From Geofilum rubicundum JCM 15548 (GTDB lineage: Bacteria > Bacteroidota > Bacteroidia > Bacteroidales > Marinilabiliaceae), in contig NZ_BAZW01000017.1 in the NCBI RefSeq assembly GCF_000974365.1, positions 1 to 64,000 on the forward strand: 64,000 nt of DNA, in the 5' to 3' direction. Shown here piece by piece: positions 17,822 to 26,987 of this stretch. Each line of letters begins with the position of its first letter. The stretch's first letter is position 1. Below the pieces are notes generated by a model that saw only the letters and a program-made list of their open reading frames with translations, did not search any database and had not been told where the DNA came from. Both the position numbers and the translations under genes were made by a program.

Positions 17822-19795
17822 ATGAAGAGAATTCTATTATTGCATGGCGTGCTGATTTTTGTTTTCTGTATGAGTTGCCAGAAAGACGTCGTAGAATCGC
17901 AGGAATACCCACGCCTTATCACCCTGGAAGTAGCTAACGTTACAGAGGAAGGCGCCACGTTTAATGCTGAAATATTGACTTTAGGCATCCATCCGATTGT
18001 CGAATATGGTTTTTCGTGGGATACTGTATCTACAGAGTATATGACCAGGTCTGAAAAGATAAGCCGTTATGGGGCCAGAAGTGCGGGAGTCTTTAGTTTC
18101 AGGTCAGAATCCGCCCTGATTAAAGACCAGGAATATTTTGTCAAGGCCTTTGTCAGAACCGAAAATCTTACGGTTGTCGGTACAACGGTTCGGTTTCACA
18201 GTAAGGGCAGTCTCCCACCAGAAATTAGTGCATTTGACCCCACAATCGCCAATTGGGGCGATACCCTAACCCTGAAAGGTGAAAGGTTCAGTGCCAGGGA
18301 AAATCAGGTCTTTTTGGGTGAAATTGAGGGGGAGGTGGTGAGCCAATCGGACTCTTTGCTAAAAGTCGTTGTGCCCTTTGAAAAGAATGAAGAGCGTGTG
18401 AAGCTTATGGTTAAGACCATAGGGCAGGAGGCCATTTCAAGGGATGATTTCATCTACAGAAAGCCGGTTGTTGATGCTTTTGATCCCGGGCATGGGGCTT
18501 TTGGAGATACGATCACCATCAGCGGTTCCCATTTTTTAAATACTGAAAGCCTGAAGGTCACTTTTAACGGACAGGAAGCAAAAATACTGGAGGCTTCCTG
18601 GCAGAAGTTAAGGGTTCAGGCTCCTGGTGAAGCCAACCAAAAGAACCTGCAGCTATGCGTTTCAGCCAATGGTCTGGCCGGATGTTCACAAGATCTTTTT
18701 ATAGTTGATCCGCCGGTCATTGAGCGCTTGTCGCAGCAAGAGGTGAAGATCGGTGAAAACCTGGTCATTGACGGTCGGGGCTTTAATCCGCTGCCCAACA
18801 ATAATGTGGTGCTTTTTGGCCAGCAAAGCATCACTCCCTGGAATGCTTCAAGCAGCAGGCTGGAAGTGGGAATACCAGATGGCGTCTATGATAGTCGGGA
18901 TGTCACAGTCGGTTTACAGACTGCGGAGCAGGAACATATTTTTGGTTCCAGAATCCGAATCATGAATATATGGTTGAATAAAGGGAGTATTCCGGACCAT
19001 GGCATATTCTCAGGGGTTGCATTTAGCTTTAGTCATGGGCAATATGGGTTTTGCGGCATCGCATCCGATAATCAAATAACGACTTACAGATATAATCCTG
19101 CAGCAAACAGGTGGTTGAAAACGGGTACTTTTCCCGGCACCTTCAGATTTGAAATGACTGCCTTTGTCATTGGCGATGATGCTTATGTGGGTGGTTTTAA
19201 TGGTACTCAGGATTTTTGGAAATATGATATTTTAAATAATACATGGGAACAGGTTGCCGATTTTCCTTTGCCCAATATGGGAATGACATCCTTTGCTGTA
19301 AATGGGAATGGGTATGTTGTTTGCACCGTTTCAAAGAGTAGCAACTTTTGGGAATATGACGTAGAGGCCGACTCCTGGGTAAAGCTGAGTGATTTTGTCC
19401 AGAAAGATAGATTTCAAGGATCTGTTGATTTGGGTTTTTCATATGGCAGCAAGGGCTACCTTTTAGCCTCAAGCGGACCATCAAAGGCAGACGAATTCTG
19501 GGAATACGACCCTTCCATTCGCCGATGGAAACAACTGGCTTCCCAGATGAACCTACAGACCTATGGGAAAAGGAGCTTTTTTATTATAAAAAATGAATTC
19601 TATCTCATGCCGGATTCCTATAATGAATATCTCTGCAAATATAACTTCAGTGACAACAAATGGTTTATTGTTAGTCGAGTGGAGGGTCGAGAGGATGGTC
19701 TTTGTTTTACCGTTGAAGATGCGACATACATAGGCGGGGGACATAATTATGGCAAGGCTTTAAAAGATTTTTGGGAATATAATCCCCATCCGTAA
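17822..19795 (+). CDS. Lipoprotein with IPT/TIG domains and kelch-like repeats
   Basis: About 657 residues. Lipoprotein signal with lipobox FCMSC; the residues after the Cys (QKD) resemble the lipoprotein surface-export signal known from some Bacteroidota, so surface exposure is plausible. An N-terminal FN3-like region (EEGATFNAEILTLG...) is followed by three IPT/TIG Ig-like domains, seen as repeated GDT(L/I)T(L/I) and F(N/S)...VFLG patterns, and a C-terminal set of kelch-like blades (FWKYDILNNTWEQVADFP, FWEYDVEADSWVKLSDF, FWEYDPSIRRWKQLASQ). The ATG at 17822 is used. Likely binds glycan or protein; function unknown. Confidence 0.82.
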   Translation: MKRILLLHGVLIFVFCMSCQKDVVESQEYPRLITLEVANVTEEGATFNAEILTLGIHPIVEYGFSWDTVSTEYMTRSEKISRYGARSAGVFSFRSESALIKDQEYFVKAFVRTENLTVVGTTVRFHSKGSLPPEISAFDPTIANWGDTLTLKGERFSARENQVFLGEIEGEVVSQSDSLLKVVVPFEKNEERVKLMVKTIGQEAISRDDFIYRKPVVDAFDPGHGAFGDTITISGSHFLNTESLKVTFNGQEAKILEASWQKLRVQAPGEANQKNLQLCVSANGLAGCSQDLFIVDPPVIERLSQQEVKIGENLVIDGRGFNPLPNNNVVLFGQQSITPWNASSSRLEVGIPDGVYDSRDVTVGLQTAEQEHIFGSRIRIMNIWLNKGSIPDHGIFSGVAFSFSHGQYGFCGIASDNQITTYRYNPAANRWLKTGTFPGTFRFEMTAFVIGDDAYVGGFNGTQDFWKYDILNNTWEQVADFPLPNMGMTSFAVNGNGYVVCTVSKSSNFWEYDVEADSWVKLSDFVQKDRFQGSVDLGFSYGSKGYLLASSGPSKADEFWEYDPSIRRWKQLASQMNLQTYGKRSFFIIKNEFYLMPDSYNEYLCKYNFSDNKWFIVSRVEGREDGLCFTVEDATYIGGGHNYGKALKDFWEYNPHP

Positions 19796-19805
19796 GTTGT
19801 TAGTT

Positions 19806-20969
19806 ATGAGAAAATACCTGTTTTGTTTTGGTCTGGGTTTGATGCTGTTTAATGCCTGCGAGGAAAAGGATCAAGCGTCTGACTTGATGGTTCTTTCGAC
19901 CCATGAAGTGGAAATCAATGGCAGTACTGAAAATGGGATTCAATTCTCAGCCTCCATCTTGTTAGAGAGTGGCGAAGCTGTTGTGGAACAAGGGTTTGCC
20001 TATGGATTGATGGCTGAGCCGGATTTTCAGGATGTTGTTTTGAAAGTACCCCCTACGGGCAAGCGCCAATTTAAAATAGTGCTGGAGGACGCGCTGAGGT
20101 CTGACACGACCTACTATGTAAGAAGTTTTGTCAGGACGGAAAAGTTCTTAATATATGGCAATGAAGTATCGTTCTATTCCAATGGGACAGCGCCACCTCT
20201 GATCGAAACGATAGAGCCGGAAATGGCCTTATGGGGCGACACCATTCAAATTACCGGGCAAAACTTTGATCGTTCGGGGAAGCAAAATACGATCTGGTTC
20301 GGTGAATTTAAATCCACAAAAACGTGGGGGAGTTGCGATACTCTTTTCGCCATAGTGCCCGATGAACTGAATCGAAAAAGAAGTGACATTTCCGTAAAAC
20401 TTTATGGTAAAGCCTCTGAAAACAAAAAAGTCTTTGAGATTCCTTCGCCAATAGTCACCAAAGTTAGCCATACCAATGGGCAATTTCCGGATACCATAAT
20501 CATTTCCGGGAATCACTTTTCGGAAAAGCATGGATCCGTTGAATTTGGTGGCAGGGCGAGCCGGTCCTTCACGTCTGGCAGAGATTCGCTCATGTTTATT
20601 GTGCCATTTATAGGGGAGGAGGAAAGGGTATCCGTTCATTTGAAACAATTGGATGAGAAAGTGCTAATTACTGATGAGTTTCGTTACAATGAACAAAAAA
20701 TTCTGGGCGTGTCGGGACTCAGTATCTATGTGATGGATCCTATCACCATTTATGCACAGAACATTGATTTTCGTCGGGTGGATCTGATGGTTGATATTGA
20801 CAATGTCTCCTATGTTAATTCGCAAGTTTGGCAAGACAGTCTGCGGATTGAACCCCCTTATTATGGCCATGAGTATGTGGGGGCTGAATTTTCCATGACC
20901 TGCCAGATCTATAACTTTATTTCAGGAGAGTTTCAAACGATACATCAGCAAACCATTCCCCACAGGTAA
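19806..20969 (+). CDS. Lipoprotein with IPT/TIG domains
   Basis: About 387 residues, a shorter relative of the preceding protein. Lipobox LFNAC (Cys about 18) followed by an acidic stretch. The N-terminal region repeats the same plan (VEINGSTENGIQFSASIL..., YYVRSFVRTEKFLIYGNEVS), then two IPT/TIG units (ALWGDTIQITGQNFD, GQFPDTIIISGNHFS). It lacks the kelch-like propeller. The similarity of order and motifs to the upstream gene indicates duplication with loss or gain of the propeller. I use the ATG at 19806, ten bases after the upstream stop. Confidence 0.78.
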   Translation: MRKYLFCFGLGLMLFNACEEKDQASDLMVLSTHEVEINGSTENGIQFSASILLESGEAVVEQGFAYGLMAEPDFQDVVLKVPPTGKRQFKIVLEDALRSDTTYYVRSFVRTEKFLIYGNEVSFYSNGTAPPLIETIEPEMALWGDTIQITGQNFDRSGKQNTIWFGEFKSTKTWGSCDTLFAIVPDELNRKRSDISVKLYGKASENKKVFEIPSPIVTKVSHTNGQFPDTIIISGNHFSEKHGSVEFGGRASRSFTSGRDSLMFIVPFIGEEERVSVHLKQLDEKVLITDEFRYNEQKILGVSGLSIYVMDPITIYAQNIDFRRVDLMVDIDNVSYVNSQVWQDSLRIEPPYYGHEYVGAEFSMTCQIYNFISGEFQTIHQQTIPHR

Positions 20970-21094
20970 TGGCGCTTTTGCTAAGCTGAATCCCGCATCT
21001 GTTTCAAGAAAAACGGATCAGACGAGATTTTTTAAAGACATTAACGGGGATGTGTTTTATTTGGTTATTAATGTTATTTACAGATTTATTCCGG

Positions 21095-21784
21095 ATGGAG
21101 ATTTTTAAGAAAATAGTGTTGGTTTTTGTTCTCAGTATGTTGACCGTTGTTTGTTTTGGACAACTTTTAGAGACGCGTCAACTCCTTAGCATTAATGGGG
21201 GTTACGGCGTGTTGACCGGAAGTGAAAATCAGTTGTTTTTTCCTTCATCCGTTCATCAGTCCGGCTTGAAGGTTGAAGTTTCCTATGAGCACAAAATTAA
21301 CCCCTGGCTGGCAGGAGGTGTGGCCATGGGCTATCATCATTTTTTAGGTCCGGATTCAGATCATGGATTTGCTGAAATCAGCACCAATGGGAGTGCTTTT
21401 TTAACGGTGGGGCCACGCCTTGTTTTGCATTCGGCTTATCAGTCCGGCGGACTATATAACCGCATAAGGTTTGGCCTGGCGCTTGCGCCTCAATTTCACT
21501 TTTATTCAGGGGAACGATTGTTGAATATCGATAACGAAATAGTCCCGGAAAATAGGGAAGGAACCTATCGGCCTGTTCTTGAGATGAATGAGACCAGTTC
21601 AGGACTTGGCGCCAAAATATCTCCGGAGATGAATTACCGCCTTACGCAGCGTCTCGGACTAAAACTGGTCTACCATTTTGAATTCCTAAGTGTCTATAGT
21701 GGGTTTGAACGTGAGCAAGTGGCCGCCAATTCCCTGATGGGCGGTTTGATATTTACTTTTGGTAATCGAAAATCCCTGTTCTGA
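21095..21784 (+). CDS. Outer-membrane beta-barrel protein
   Basis: About 229 residues beginning at the ATG at 21095, which opens a signal peptide (KKIVLVFVLSMLTVVCFG). The mature part contains alternating strands such as LKVEVSYEHKINPWLAGGVA and NRIRFGLALAPQFHFYS, consistent with a barrel of eight to ten strands. The last strand (SLMGGLIFTFGNRKSLF) ends in Phe. It is 125 bases after the IPT/TIG lipoprotein gene and is followed by a strong terminator, closing the exported-protein cluster. Function unknown. Confidence 0.72.
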   Translation: MEIFKKIVLVFVLSMLTVVCFGQLLETRQLLSINGGYGVLTGSENQLFFPSSVHQSGLKVEVSYEHKINPWLAGGVAMGYHHFLGPDSDHGFAEISTNGSAFLTVGPRLVLHSAYQSGGLYNRIRFGLALAPQFHFYSGERLLNIDNEIVPENREGTYRPVLEMNETSSGLGAKISPEMNYRLTQRLGLKLVYHFEFLSVYSGFEREQVAANSLMGGLIFTFGNRKSLF

Positions 21785-21820
21785 TCCATATTCTGGTGTT
21801 TTTTCGTCAGAGGAAGGAAA

Positions 21821-21866
21821 AAACAACAAGGCCTTACATGTTTGAACATGTAAGGCCTTGTTGTTT
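21821..21866. terminator. Strong bidirectional terminator
   Basis: A near-perfect long inverted repeat: AACAACAAGGCCTTACATG at 21822-21840 and its complement at 21847-21865, with a loop of about six bases. It separates the exported-protein cluster (plus) from tRNA-Ala (minus). Confidence 0.9.
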
Positions 21867-21871
21867 AAGAG

Positions 21872-21945
21872 TGGAGACAAGGGGAGTCGAACCCCTGACC
21901 TCTTGACTGCCAGTCAAACGCTCTAGCCAACTGAGCTATGCCCCC
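21872..21945 (-). tRNA. tRNA-Ala (anticodon GGC)
   Basis: Minus-strand cloverleaf: acceptor GGGGGCA/TGTCTCC containing the G3:U70 pair that marks alanine tRNAs, anticodon loop CTGGCAG (anticodon GGC), and T-arm AGGGGTTCGACTCCCCT. CCA is not encoded. Confidence 0.95.
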
Positions 21946-21961
21946 GTTTCTTTAGCGAGTG

Positions 21962-21994
21962 CAAATATAAATTATTTTAGCAATACCCTCCAAG
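21962..21994 (-). promoter_or_regulatory. Probable promoter for tRNA-Ala
   Basis: TATATTTG on the minus strand (21962-21969), the same -7 as tRNA-Gln, 16 bases before the tRNA. The upstream box is imperfect (CTTG at 21991-21994, spacing 21). Confidence 0.5.
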
Positions 21995-22041
21995 TGATTT
22001 GAGAAAAATATTGCCTGAAGCCTGCATAATAGGTGTTTTAT

Positions 22042-22139
22042 CCCGGACTTTCCAAAAGTCGGGTAAAAGCGCCCTGTTATTATGGTTAAAATTAACCACA
22101 CAAAGTTAATAGGATACTGTGGTTTTCCTTAAACAGGGC
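22042..22139. other. Structured stretch upstream of the first TonB gene
   Basis: The gap 21946-22247 contains a short hairpin (CCCGGACTTT / AAAGTCGGG at 22042-22063) and then two nested complementary pairs: GCCCTGTT (22071-22078) with AACAGGGC (22132-22139), and AACCAC (22094-22099) with GTGGTT (22119-22124). This could be a structured leader or operator for the TonB gene starting at 22248. No riboswitch class is recognised. Confidence 0.4.
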
Positions 22140-22247
22140 TTGATCCGTGTATAAAATTAACAACAGAAGTTAAACAACGATAAGGAGTTTGTTCAACGGT
22201 AATATTAACGATAACTTAATATAAGCAAACCCATTAAACCTTGTATC

Positions 22248-22922
22248 ATGGAAGTTAAAAAAGCACCTCGTTGCGACCTTGAAACCAAAAGGTCGGTATT
22301 TTTGCAAATCGGGTTGATTGTTTCTTTGGCATTATCCCTGGTTGCATTTGAATGGAGCTCGGCTGTTGAGGCCAGTACTTTAGATTTTTACGGTGTTGAA
22401 ATGGATGTCCCTGTGGAGATCATTCCCATTACTACACACAAGGAGGTGGAAAAGCCCCCGATGCCCAAAAGTGTGGATCTCTTGTTAATTGAAGACAATT
22501 TTTCTGAATTGGAAGAGACCCTGGACCTGGGATCTTCTGAACTTGAACCTGATGCTGAATGGGATTGGGCCGCCCTGGAAGGACCAGCCGAGGAGCGGGA
22601 GGAGGTATTGCTGTTAGCTGATGAGATGCCTGAATTTCCGGGTGGCGAAAAGGCCCTTTTTCAATTTCTTTCTTCATCCGTGCGCTATCCCCGGGAGGCC
22701 ATAAGCAATGAGATTGAAGGCCGTGTGTATGTAGAGTTTGTGGTTGACAGGCATGGGAAAATTACCAGGGTGAATGTGAAGCGGGGCGTGCATCCCTCTC
22801 TCGATCAGGAAGCACTGAGAGTCATTGAGAGCATGCCGGACTGGAAGCCGGGAGTGAAAGATGGTCAATTGGTGAATGTGCTTTTTACAGTGCCCATTAG
22901 CTTTCAAATTGCTCATAGATAA
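22248..22922 (+). CDS. Energy transducer TonB family protein (copy 1)
   Basis: A 224-residue TonB-like protein: short cytoplasmic N-terminus (MEVKKAPRCDLETKR), one membrane helix at about 19-36, a periplasmic linker, and a C-terminal TonB domain from about 125 (DEMPEFPGGEKALFQFLSSS ... EGRVYVEFVVDRHGKI ... DWKPGV). TonB transmits proton-motive force from ExbB/ExbD to outer-membrane receptors. The linker is acidic and poor in proline compared with copy 2. No exbB/exbD is nearby. It is probably transcribed on its own. Confidence 0.9.
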   Translation: MEVKKAPRCDLETKRSVFLQIGLIVSLALSLVAFEWSSAVEASTLDFYGVEMDVPVEIIPITTHKEVEKPPMPKSVDLLLIEDNFSELEETLDLGSSELEPDAEWDWAALEGPAEEREEVLLLADEMPEFPGGEKALFQFLSSSVRYPREAISNEIEGRVYVEFVVDRHGKITRVNVKRGVHPSLDQEALRVIESMPDWKPGVKDGQLVNVLFTVPISFQIAHR

Positions 22923-23146
22923 GCTATTGGTGTTTATCTAAGCCCATTGGCCAAAAGTTAGCGTGTGTTAATTTTATAAAAAATGAGGCCTGTTTCAGTA
23001 ATAATAGGTAAAAAACCTTGTATTATGTCGCCATAAAAACTTATTTTTACCTCTCTGTTTTAATATGGAGATTTATTGCCTTTCTACTTGTCAAAATAGA
23101 GTTTTTGTCATAAATTTAAGTGTCTAATAATCAGTAACCATTTGTT

Positions 23147-23830
23147 ATGGAAGTTAAAAAGTCACCCAAAGCGGATCTAGAAAACAAGAAGACGGTCTTT
23201 ATGCAGATTGGACTTGTTGTGGTGCTTTCTTTGGTTTTGATTGCCTTTGAGTGGACTTCAACCGATGTAAACATCGATCAGAGTCTCATGGAAGAGGATA
23301 TCGAGGTAGAGGAAGAGATTATTCCAATCACCCGTCAGGAAGAAGTGAAACCACCTCCACCACCTCCACCGCCAGCTGTCGCTGACATTTTGAACATCGT
23401 TGAAGATGATGTGGAGCTGGACGATGAGTTGGAAATCATGGATACGGAGATGAATCAGGATGATATGGTTGATTTCTCGAACATGGTTATGGAAGAAGAA
23501 ACCAGAGATGCTGGTGAAATTTTTATGATTGTGGAAGAGATGCCTGAGTTTCCCGGTGGTCAGGAAGCCCTTCAGAAGTATTTGGCTTCTTCGGTGCGCT
23601 ATCCTGTCATTGCCCAGGAAAATGGTATCCAGGGACGGGTTTATGTTCAGTTTGTAATTGATCAAACCGGCGCCGTAACCAACGCCACTATTTTAAGAGG
23701 GGTTGACCCAAGTCTTGATCGTGAAGCCTTACGTGTTGTTCAGGCCATGCCCAAGTGGAAGCCCGGAAAACAACGTAACCGAGCGGTAAGAGTTTCTTAT
23801 ACTGTGCCCATTAACTTTGTGCTTCAGTAG
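23147..23830 (+). CDS. Energy transducer TonB family protein (copy 2)
   Basis: A 227-residue paralogue of the preceding gene with the same layout: N-terminus MEVKKSPKADLENKKTVFMQ, membrane helix about 19-36, a proline run (KPPPPPPPPAV) around residues 68-78, then the TonB C-terminal domain (EEMPEFPGGQEALQKYLASS, MPKWKPGK). The proline run is the usual periplasm-spanning element. Close similarity in N- and C-terminal parts shows tandem duplication; the linkers have diverged. A terminator follows. Confidence 0.93.
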   Translation: MEVKKSPKADLENKKTVFMQIGLVVVLSLVLIAFEWTSTDVNIDQSLMEEDIEVEEEIIPITRQEEVKPPPPPPPPAVADILNIVEDDVELDDELEIMDTEMNQDDMVDFSNMVMEEETRDAGEIFMIVEEMPEFPGGQEALQKYLASSVRYPVIAQENGIQGRVYVQFVIDQTGAVTNATILRGVDPSLDREALRVVQAMPKWKPGKQRNRAVRVSYTVPINFVLQ

Positions 23831-23859
23831 ACAGATTCTTACAAAAAGAAATAGGTACG

Positions 23860-23890
23860 AAAAGCCCGGTTTTTAGAAACCGGGCTTTTT
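23860..23890. terminator. Rho-independent terminator after the TonB genes
   Basis: AAAAGCCCGGTTT / AAACCGGGCTTTT hairpin with A and T flanks, 30 bases after the second TonB stop. Confidence 0.9.
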
Positions 23891-23953
23891 GTTTTTGCAG
23901 CGCTATGTTCGTGGCAAAATTTCCCTTATTTTTGTGGACTAAAACCGTAATGA

Positions 23954-25186
23954 ATGAGTGATTTAATATCGACCGATACAGATCTTGAAAAAGTAATACT
24001 GGTGGCTGTTCGAACACCCGGCTTAAGTGAAAGTCTGGTGAATGAGTATTTGGATGAGTTGGCATTTTTGGCTGAGACAGCCGGTGCGGTCCCTGTTCGT
24101 CGTTTTGTACAGTCGCTCACCATGGCCGATAACCGGACTTATGTCGGCAGTGGTAAACTGCAGGAAATTCTGGAATATCTGAAGGTGCATGAGGATGTAT
24201 CCGGTGTCATCTTTGACGATGAATTGTCCCCTTCCCAATTGAAAAACATTGAAGCTACCCTGAAAAGGAGAGTGTTGGACCGAACCAATCTGATTTTGGA
24301 TATTTTTGCCAGACGCGCGCGTACGGCACACGCAAAAACGCAGGTAGAACTGGCACAATACCAATACCTTTTGCCACGCCTGACCCGCATGTGGACCCAC
24401 CTGGAACGACAGCGTGGCGGTATTGGTATGCGGGGACCCGGTGAAAAGGAAATTGAAACCGACCGACGCATTATTCGGGATATTATTTCCAAGTTGAAGA
24501 ATGACCTGGTGAAAATTGATCGCCAAATGGCCACGCAGCGAAAAAATCGCGGAAAATTGGTCCGGGTGGCTTTGGTGGGTTATACCAATGTGGGTAAATC
24601 CACCCTGATGAATGCCTTAAGTAAAAGTGAAGTTTTCGCCGAGAATAAACTGTTTGCCACTCTGGATACGACCGTTCGGAAAGTGGTTATCGGTAATTTG
24701 CCTTTTTTGCTGGCCGACACTGTTGGGTTCATCCGGAAATTGCCGCATCATTTGGTGGAGTCCTTCAAGTCTACCCTGGATGAGGTTCGGGAAGCTGATC
24801 TGTTGTTACACATTGTAGATATTTCTCACCCCGGTTTTGAACAGCAAATAGATGTGGTGAATGAGACGCTTCATGAAATCGATGACCGGGAAAAACCTTC
24901 GATTCTGGTCTTTAATAAAGTGGATGCCTTTTCCCACATCGAAAAGGAAGCAGATGATTTAACCCCTTCCACGCGTGCCAATGTCTCCCTGGAAGAATTG
25001 AAGCAGACCTGGATGGCCAGGGGAACGCCTTCCATTTTTATTTCCGCTCTGGAGAAGACCAATTTTGAGGAGTTTCGCGATACCTTGTACCATGAAGTGA
25101 TGAAAATTCATGTAACGCGTTTTCCTTATAATGATTTCCTTTATCCGGATGCGGAGGACATGGATGATGCGGAGGATGACTTTTAA
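23954..25186 (+). CDS. hflX: GTPase HflX
   Basis: A 410-residue ribosome-associated GTPase of the HflX family, which helps split or rescue stalled ribosomes. Visible features: the N-terminal HflX domain ending in TQVELAQYQYLLPRLTRMW and GIGMRGPGEKEIETDRR, a G1 loop VALVGYTNVGKSTLMNAL, a switch segment ADTVGFIRKLPHHLVESF, NKVD (G4) and a final SALEK. A -7-like TATTTTTG lies at 23927-23934, 19 bases before the ATG, without a clear partner box. Its stop overlaps the convergent fhs stop by four bases. Confidence 0.97.
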   Translation: MSDLISTDTDLEKVILVAVRTPGLSESLVNEYLDELAFLAETAGAVPVRRFVQSLTMADNRTYVGSGKLQEILEYLKVHEDVSGVIFDDELSPSQLKNIEATLKRRVLDRTNLILDIFARRARTAHAKTQVELAQYQYLLPRLTRMWTHLERQRGGIGMRGPGEKEIETDRRIIRDIISKLKNDLVKIDRQMATQRKNRGKLVRVALVGYTNVGKSTLMNALSKSEVFAENKLFATLDTTVRKVVIGNLPFLLADTVGFIRKLPHHLVESFKSTLDEVREADLLLHIVDISHPGFEQQIDVVNETLHEIDDREKPSILVFNKVDAFSHIEKEADDLTPSTRANVSLEELKQTWMARGTPSIFISALEKTNFEEFRDTLYHEVMKIHVTRFPYNDFLYPDAEDMDDAEDDF

Positions 25187-26852
25187 AAAAGACCTGTAAT
25201 TTTCCCTTCCTCGTTAATGTCTATGTTCTCAGCCGCTGGTTTGGCAGGTAACCCCGGCATGCGCATAATGTTACCGGTGATGGGCACCACAAATCCGGCA
25301 CCAGCCGCGATCTCAATTTCCCGTACTGTAACGATGAAATTCGCCGGACGTCCCAATAATTGGGGATTGTCTGACAGTGATTTTTGAGTCTTGGCGATAC
25401 ATACAGGCAAGTGTTCCAGTCCCAGGTCCTGAATCTTTTTCAGGTCGGCCCGGGCTTGCTGTGTGTAATCAATGGCCGAAGCCCCATAGATTTGGGTCGC
25501 AATGGTTTCTATTTTTTTCTCAATGCTCCAGTTCCAGTCGTAAAGTGGTGTCATATCTGATTGGCAAGCTTCTGCTACCTGACTGACGAGGGTGGCCAAT
25601 TCCTCGGCGCCTTGTCCCCCATGGGCATGCACCCTGGCCACAGCGCATTTGACACCCATCGCACGGCATTTATCCGTGATGGCCTGTATTTCTTCCTCTG
25701 TGTCATCGGCAAAGTGGTTGATGGCGACCACCGGACAAATATTGAATTTGAGCATGTTTTCCAGATGCTTCTCCAGGTTTTCTGTGCCCCGGGCCACAGC
25801 TTCTGCATCCGGTTTTTGGATGTCGGCCAAAGGCACACCGCCATGGTATTTTAAAGCTCTCACGGTGGCCACCAAAACCGCCGCTTGCGGCTGCAGACCG
25901 GCAGAAACACACTTGATGTCCAGAAATTTTTCGGCCCCTAAATCAAAACCAAATCCGGCTTCGGTGACAACATAGTCCGATAAAGAAAGCCCCATTTTTG
26001 TGGCCAGCACCGAATTGGTTCCCTGAGCGATATTGGCAAAGGGGCCACCATGAATAATGGCCGGGTTGCCTTCCAGTGTCTGAACCAAATTGGGTTTAAT
26101 GGCATCTTTGAGCAGAGCGGCCATCGCCCCCTGGGCATTCAGGTCGCGTGCAAAAACAGGTTTTTTGTCCAGCGTGAAACCAATAAATATATTCCCTATG
26201 CGTTCTTTCAGGTCATGAAAGTTCTCAGAGAGGCATAAAATGGCCATAATTTCTGAGGCTGCTGTAATGTCGAATCCCGTTTCCCTGGGAATGCCGGAAG
26301 CCGTTCCTCCCAATCCGATAATAATACGTCGCAATGCCCGGTCGTTCATGTCCATAACGCGCTTCCAGTGCACGGTTCGGGGGTCAATACCCAGAGAGGC
26401 CGGTTTGCTTTGAATGTTATTGTCAATCAGTGCCGCCAACAAATTGTTCGCTTTTTCAATGGCCGAGAAGTCACCCGTAAAATGGAGGTTGATGTCTTCC
26501 ATGGGTACTACCTGTGCATGTCCGCCTCCGGTGCTCCGCCTTTAATGCCGAAAACCGGTCCCAGGCTCGGTTCCCGCAACACAACGGTGGTCTGCTTCCC
26601 TATGCGGTTCAAGCCCTCACTTAAGCCAATTGAAATGGTTGTTTTTCCCTCACCTGCAGGGGTGGGTGAAATAGCAGAAACCAGAATCAGTTTCTTGCCC
26701 CTCATCTTTTCCGGGTCAATCAGCGATAAGGGAAGTTTGGCTTTGTAATGTCCGTATGGTTCCAATTGGTCTTCCGGAATTCGCAGTCTGGATGCAATTT
26801 CTTTGATGGGTTTAAGTGCGGTACCTTGAGCTATTTCAATATCTGACAGCAT
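25183..26852 (-). CDS. fhs: Formate-tetrahydrofolate ligase, one frameshift
   Basis: 10-formyltetrahydrofolate synthetase joins formate to tetrahydrofolate using ATP, feeding one-carbon metabolism. After restoring one base near 26532 (the codons for GGATGGGHAQ) the product is 556 residues, the normal family length. Visible motifs: the nucleotide loop [16 protein letters not shown] at the break, then [18 protein letters not shown] and [20 protein letters not shown] near the end. Start chosen at the ATG at 26850-26852 ([11 protein letters not shown]); the frame is open upstream but that part is not Fhs-like. I regard the break as a sequence error. Confidence 0.94.
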
Positions 26853-26936
26853 AATCTGAATGGTTATATTTGGAATATCGAATATACGAAAAAAGGATGA
26901 AAGAACGATGCACGGGGCAAGGACAGGCAAAGAAAA

Positions 26937-26965
26937 AGGCTGCCTGAACAAAGTTCAGACAGCCT
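26937..26965. terminator. Hairpin downstream of asd
   Basis: AGGCTGCCTGAAC / GTTCAGACAGCCT, one mismatch, loop of three, preceded on the plus strand by an A run. On the minus strand this gives a hairpin followed by TTTTT, a terminator for asd. Confidence 0.8.
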
Positions 26966-26987
26966 CTTGTCGGTCGATAATGATTTC

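Noticed and set aside
23330-23400. CCACCT-type repeat as a possible CRISPR or regulatory repeat
   Set aside because: It encodes the polyproline linker of TonB copy 2.
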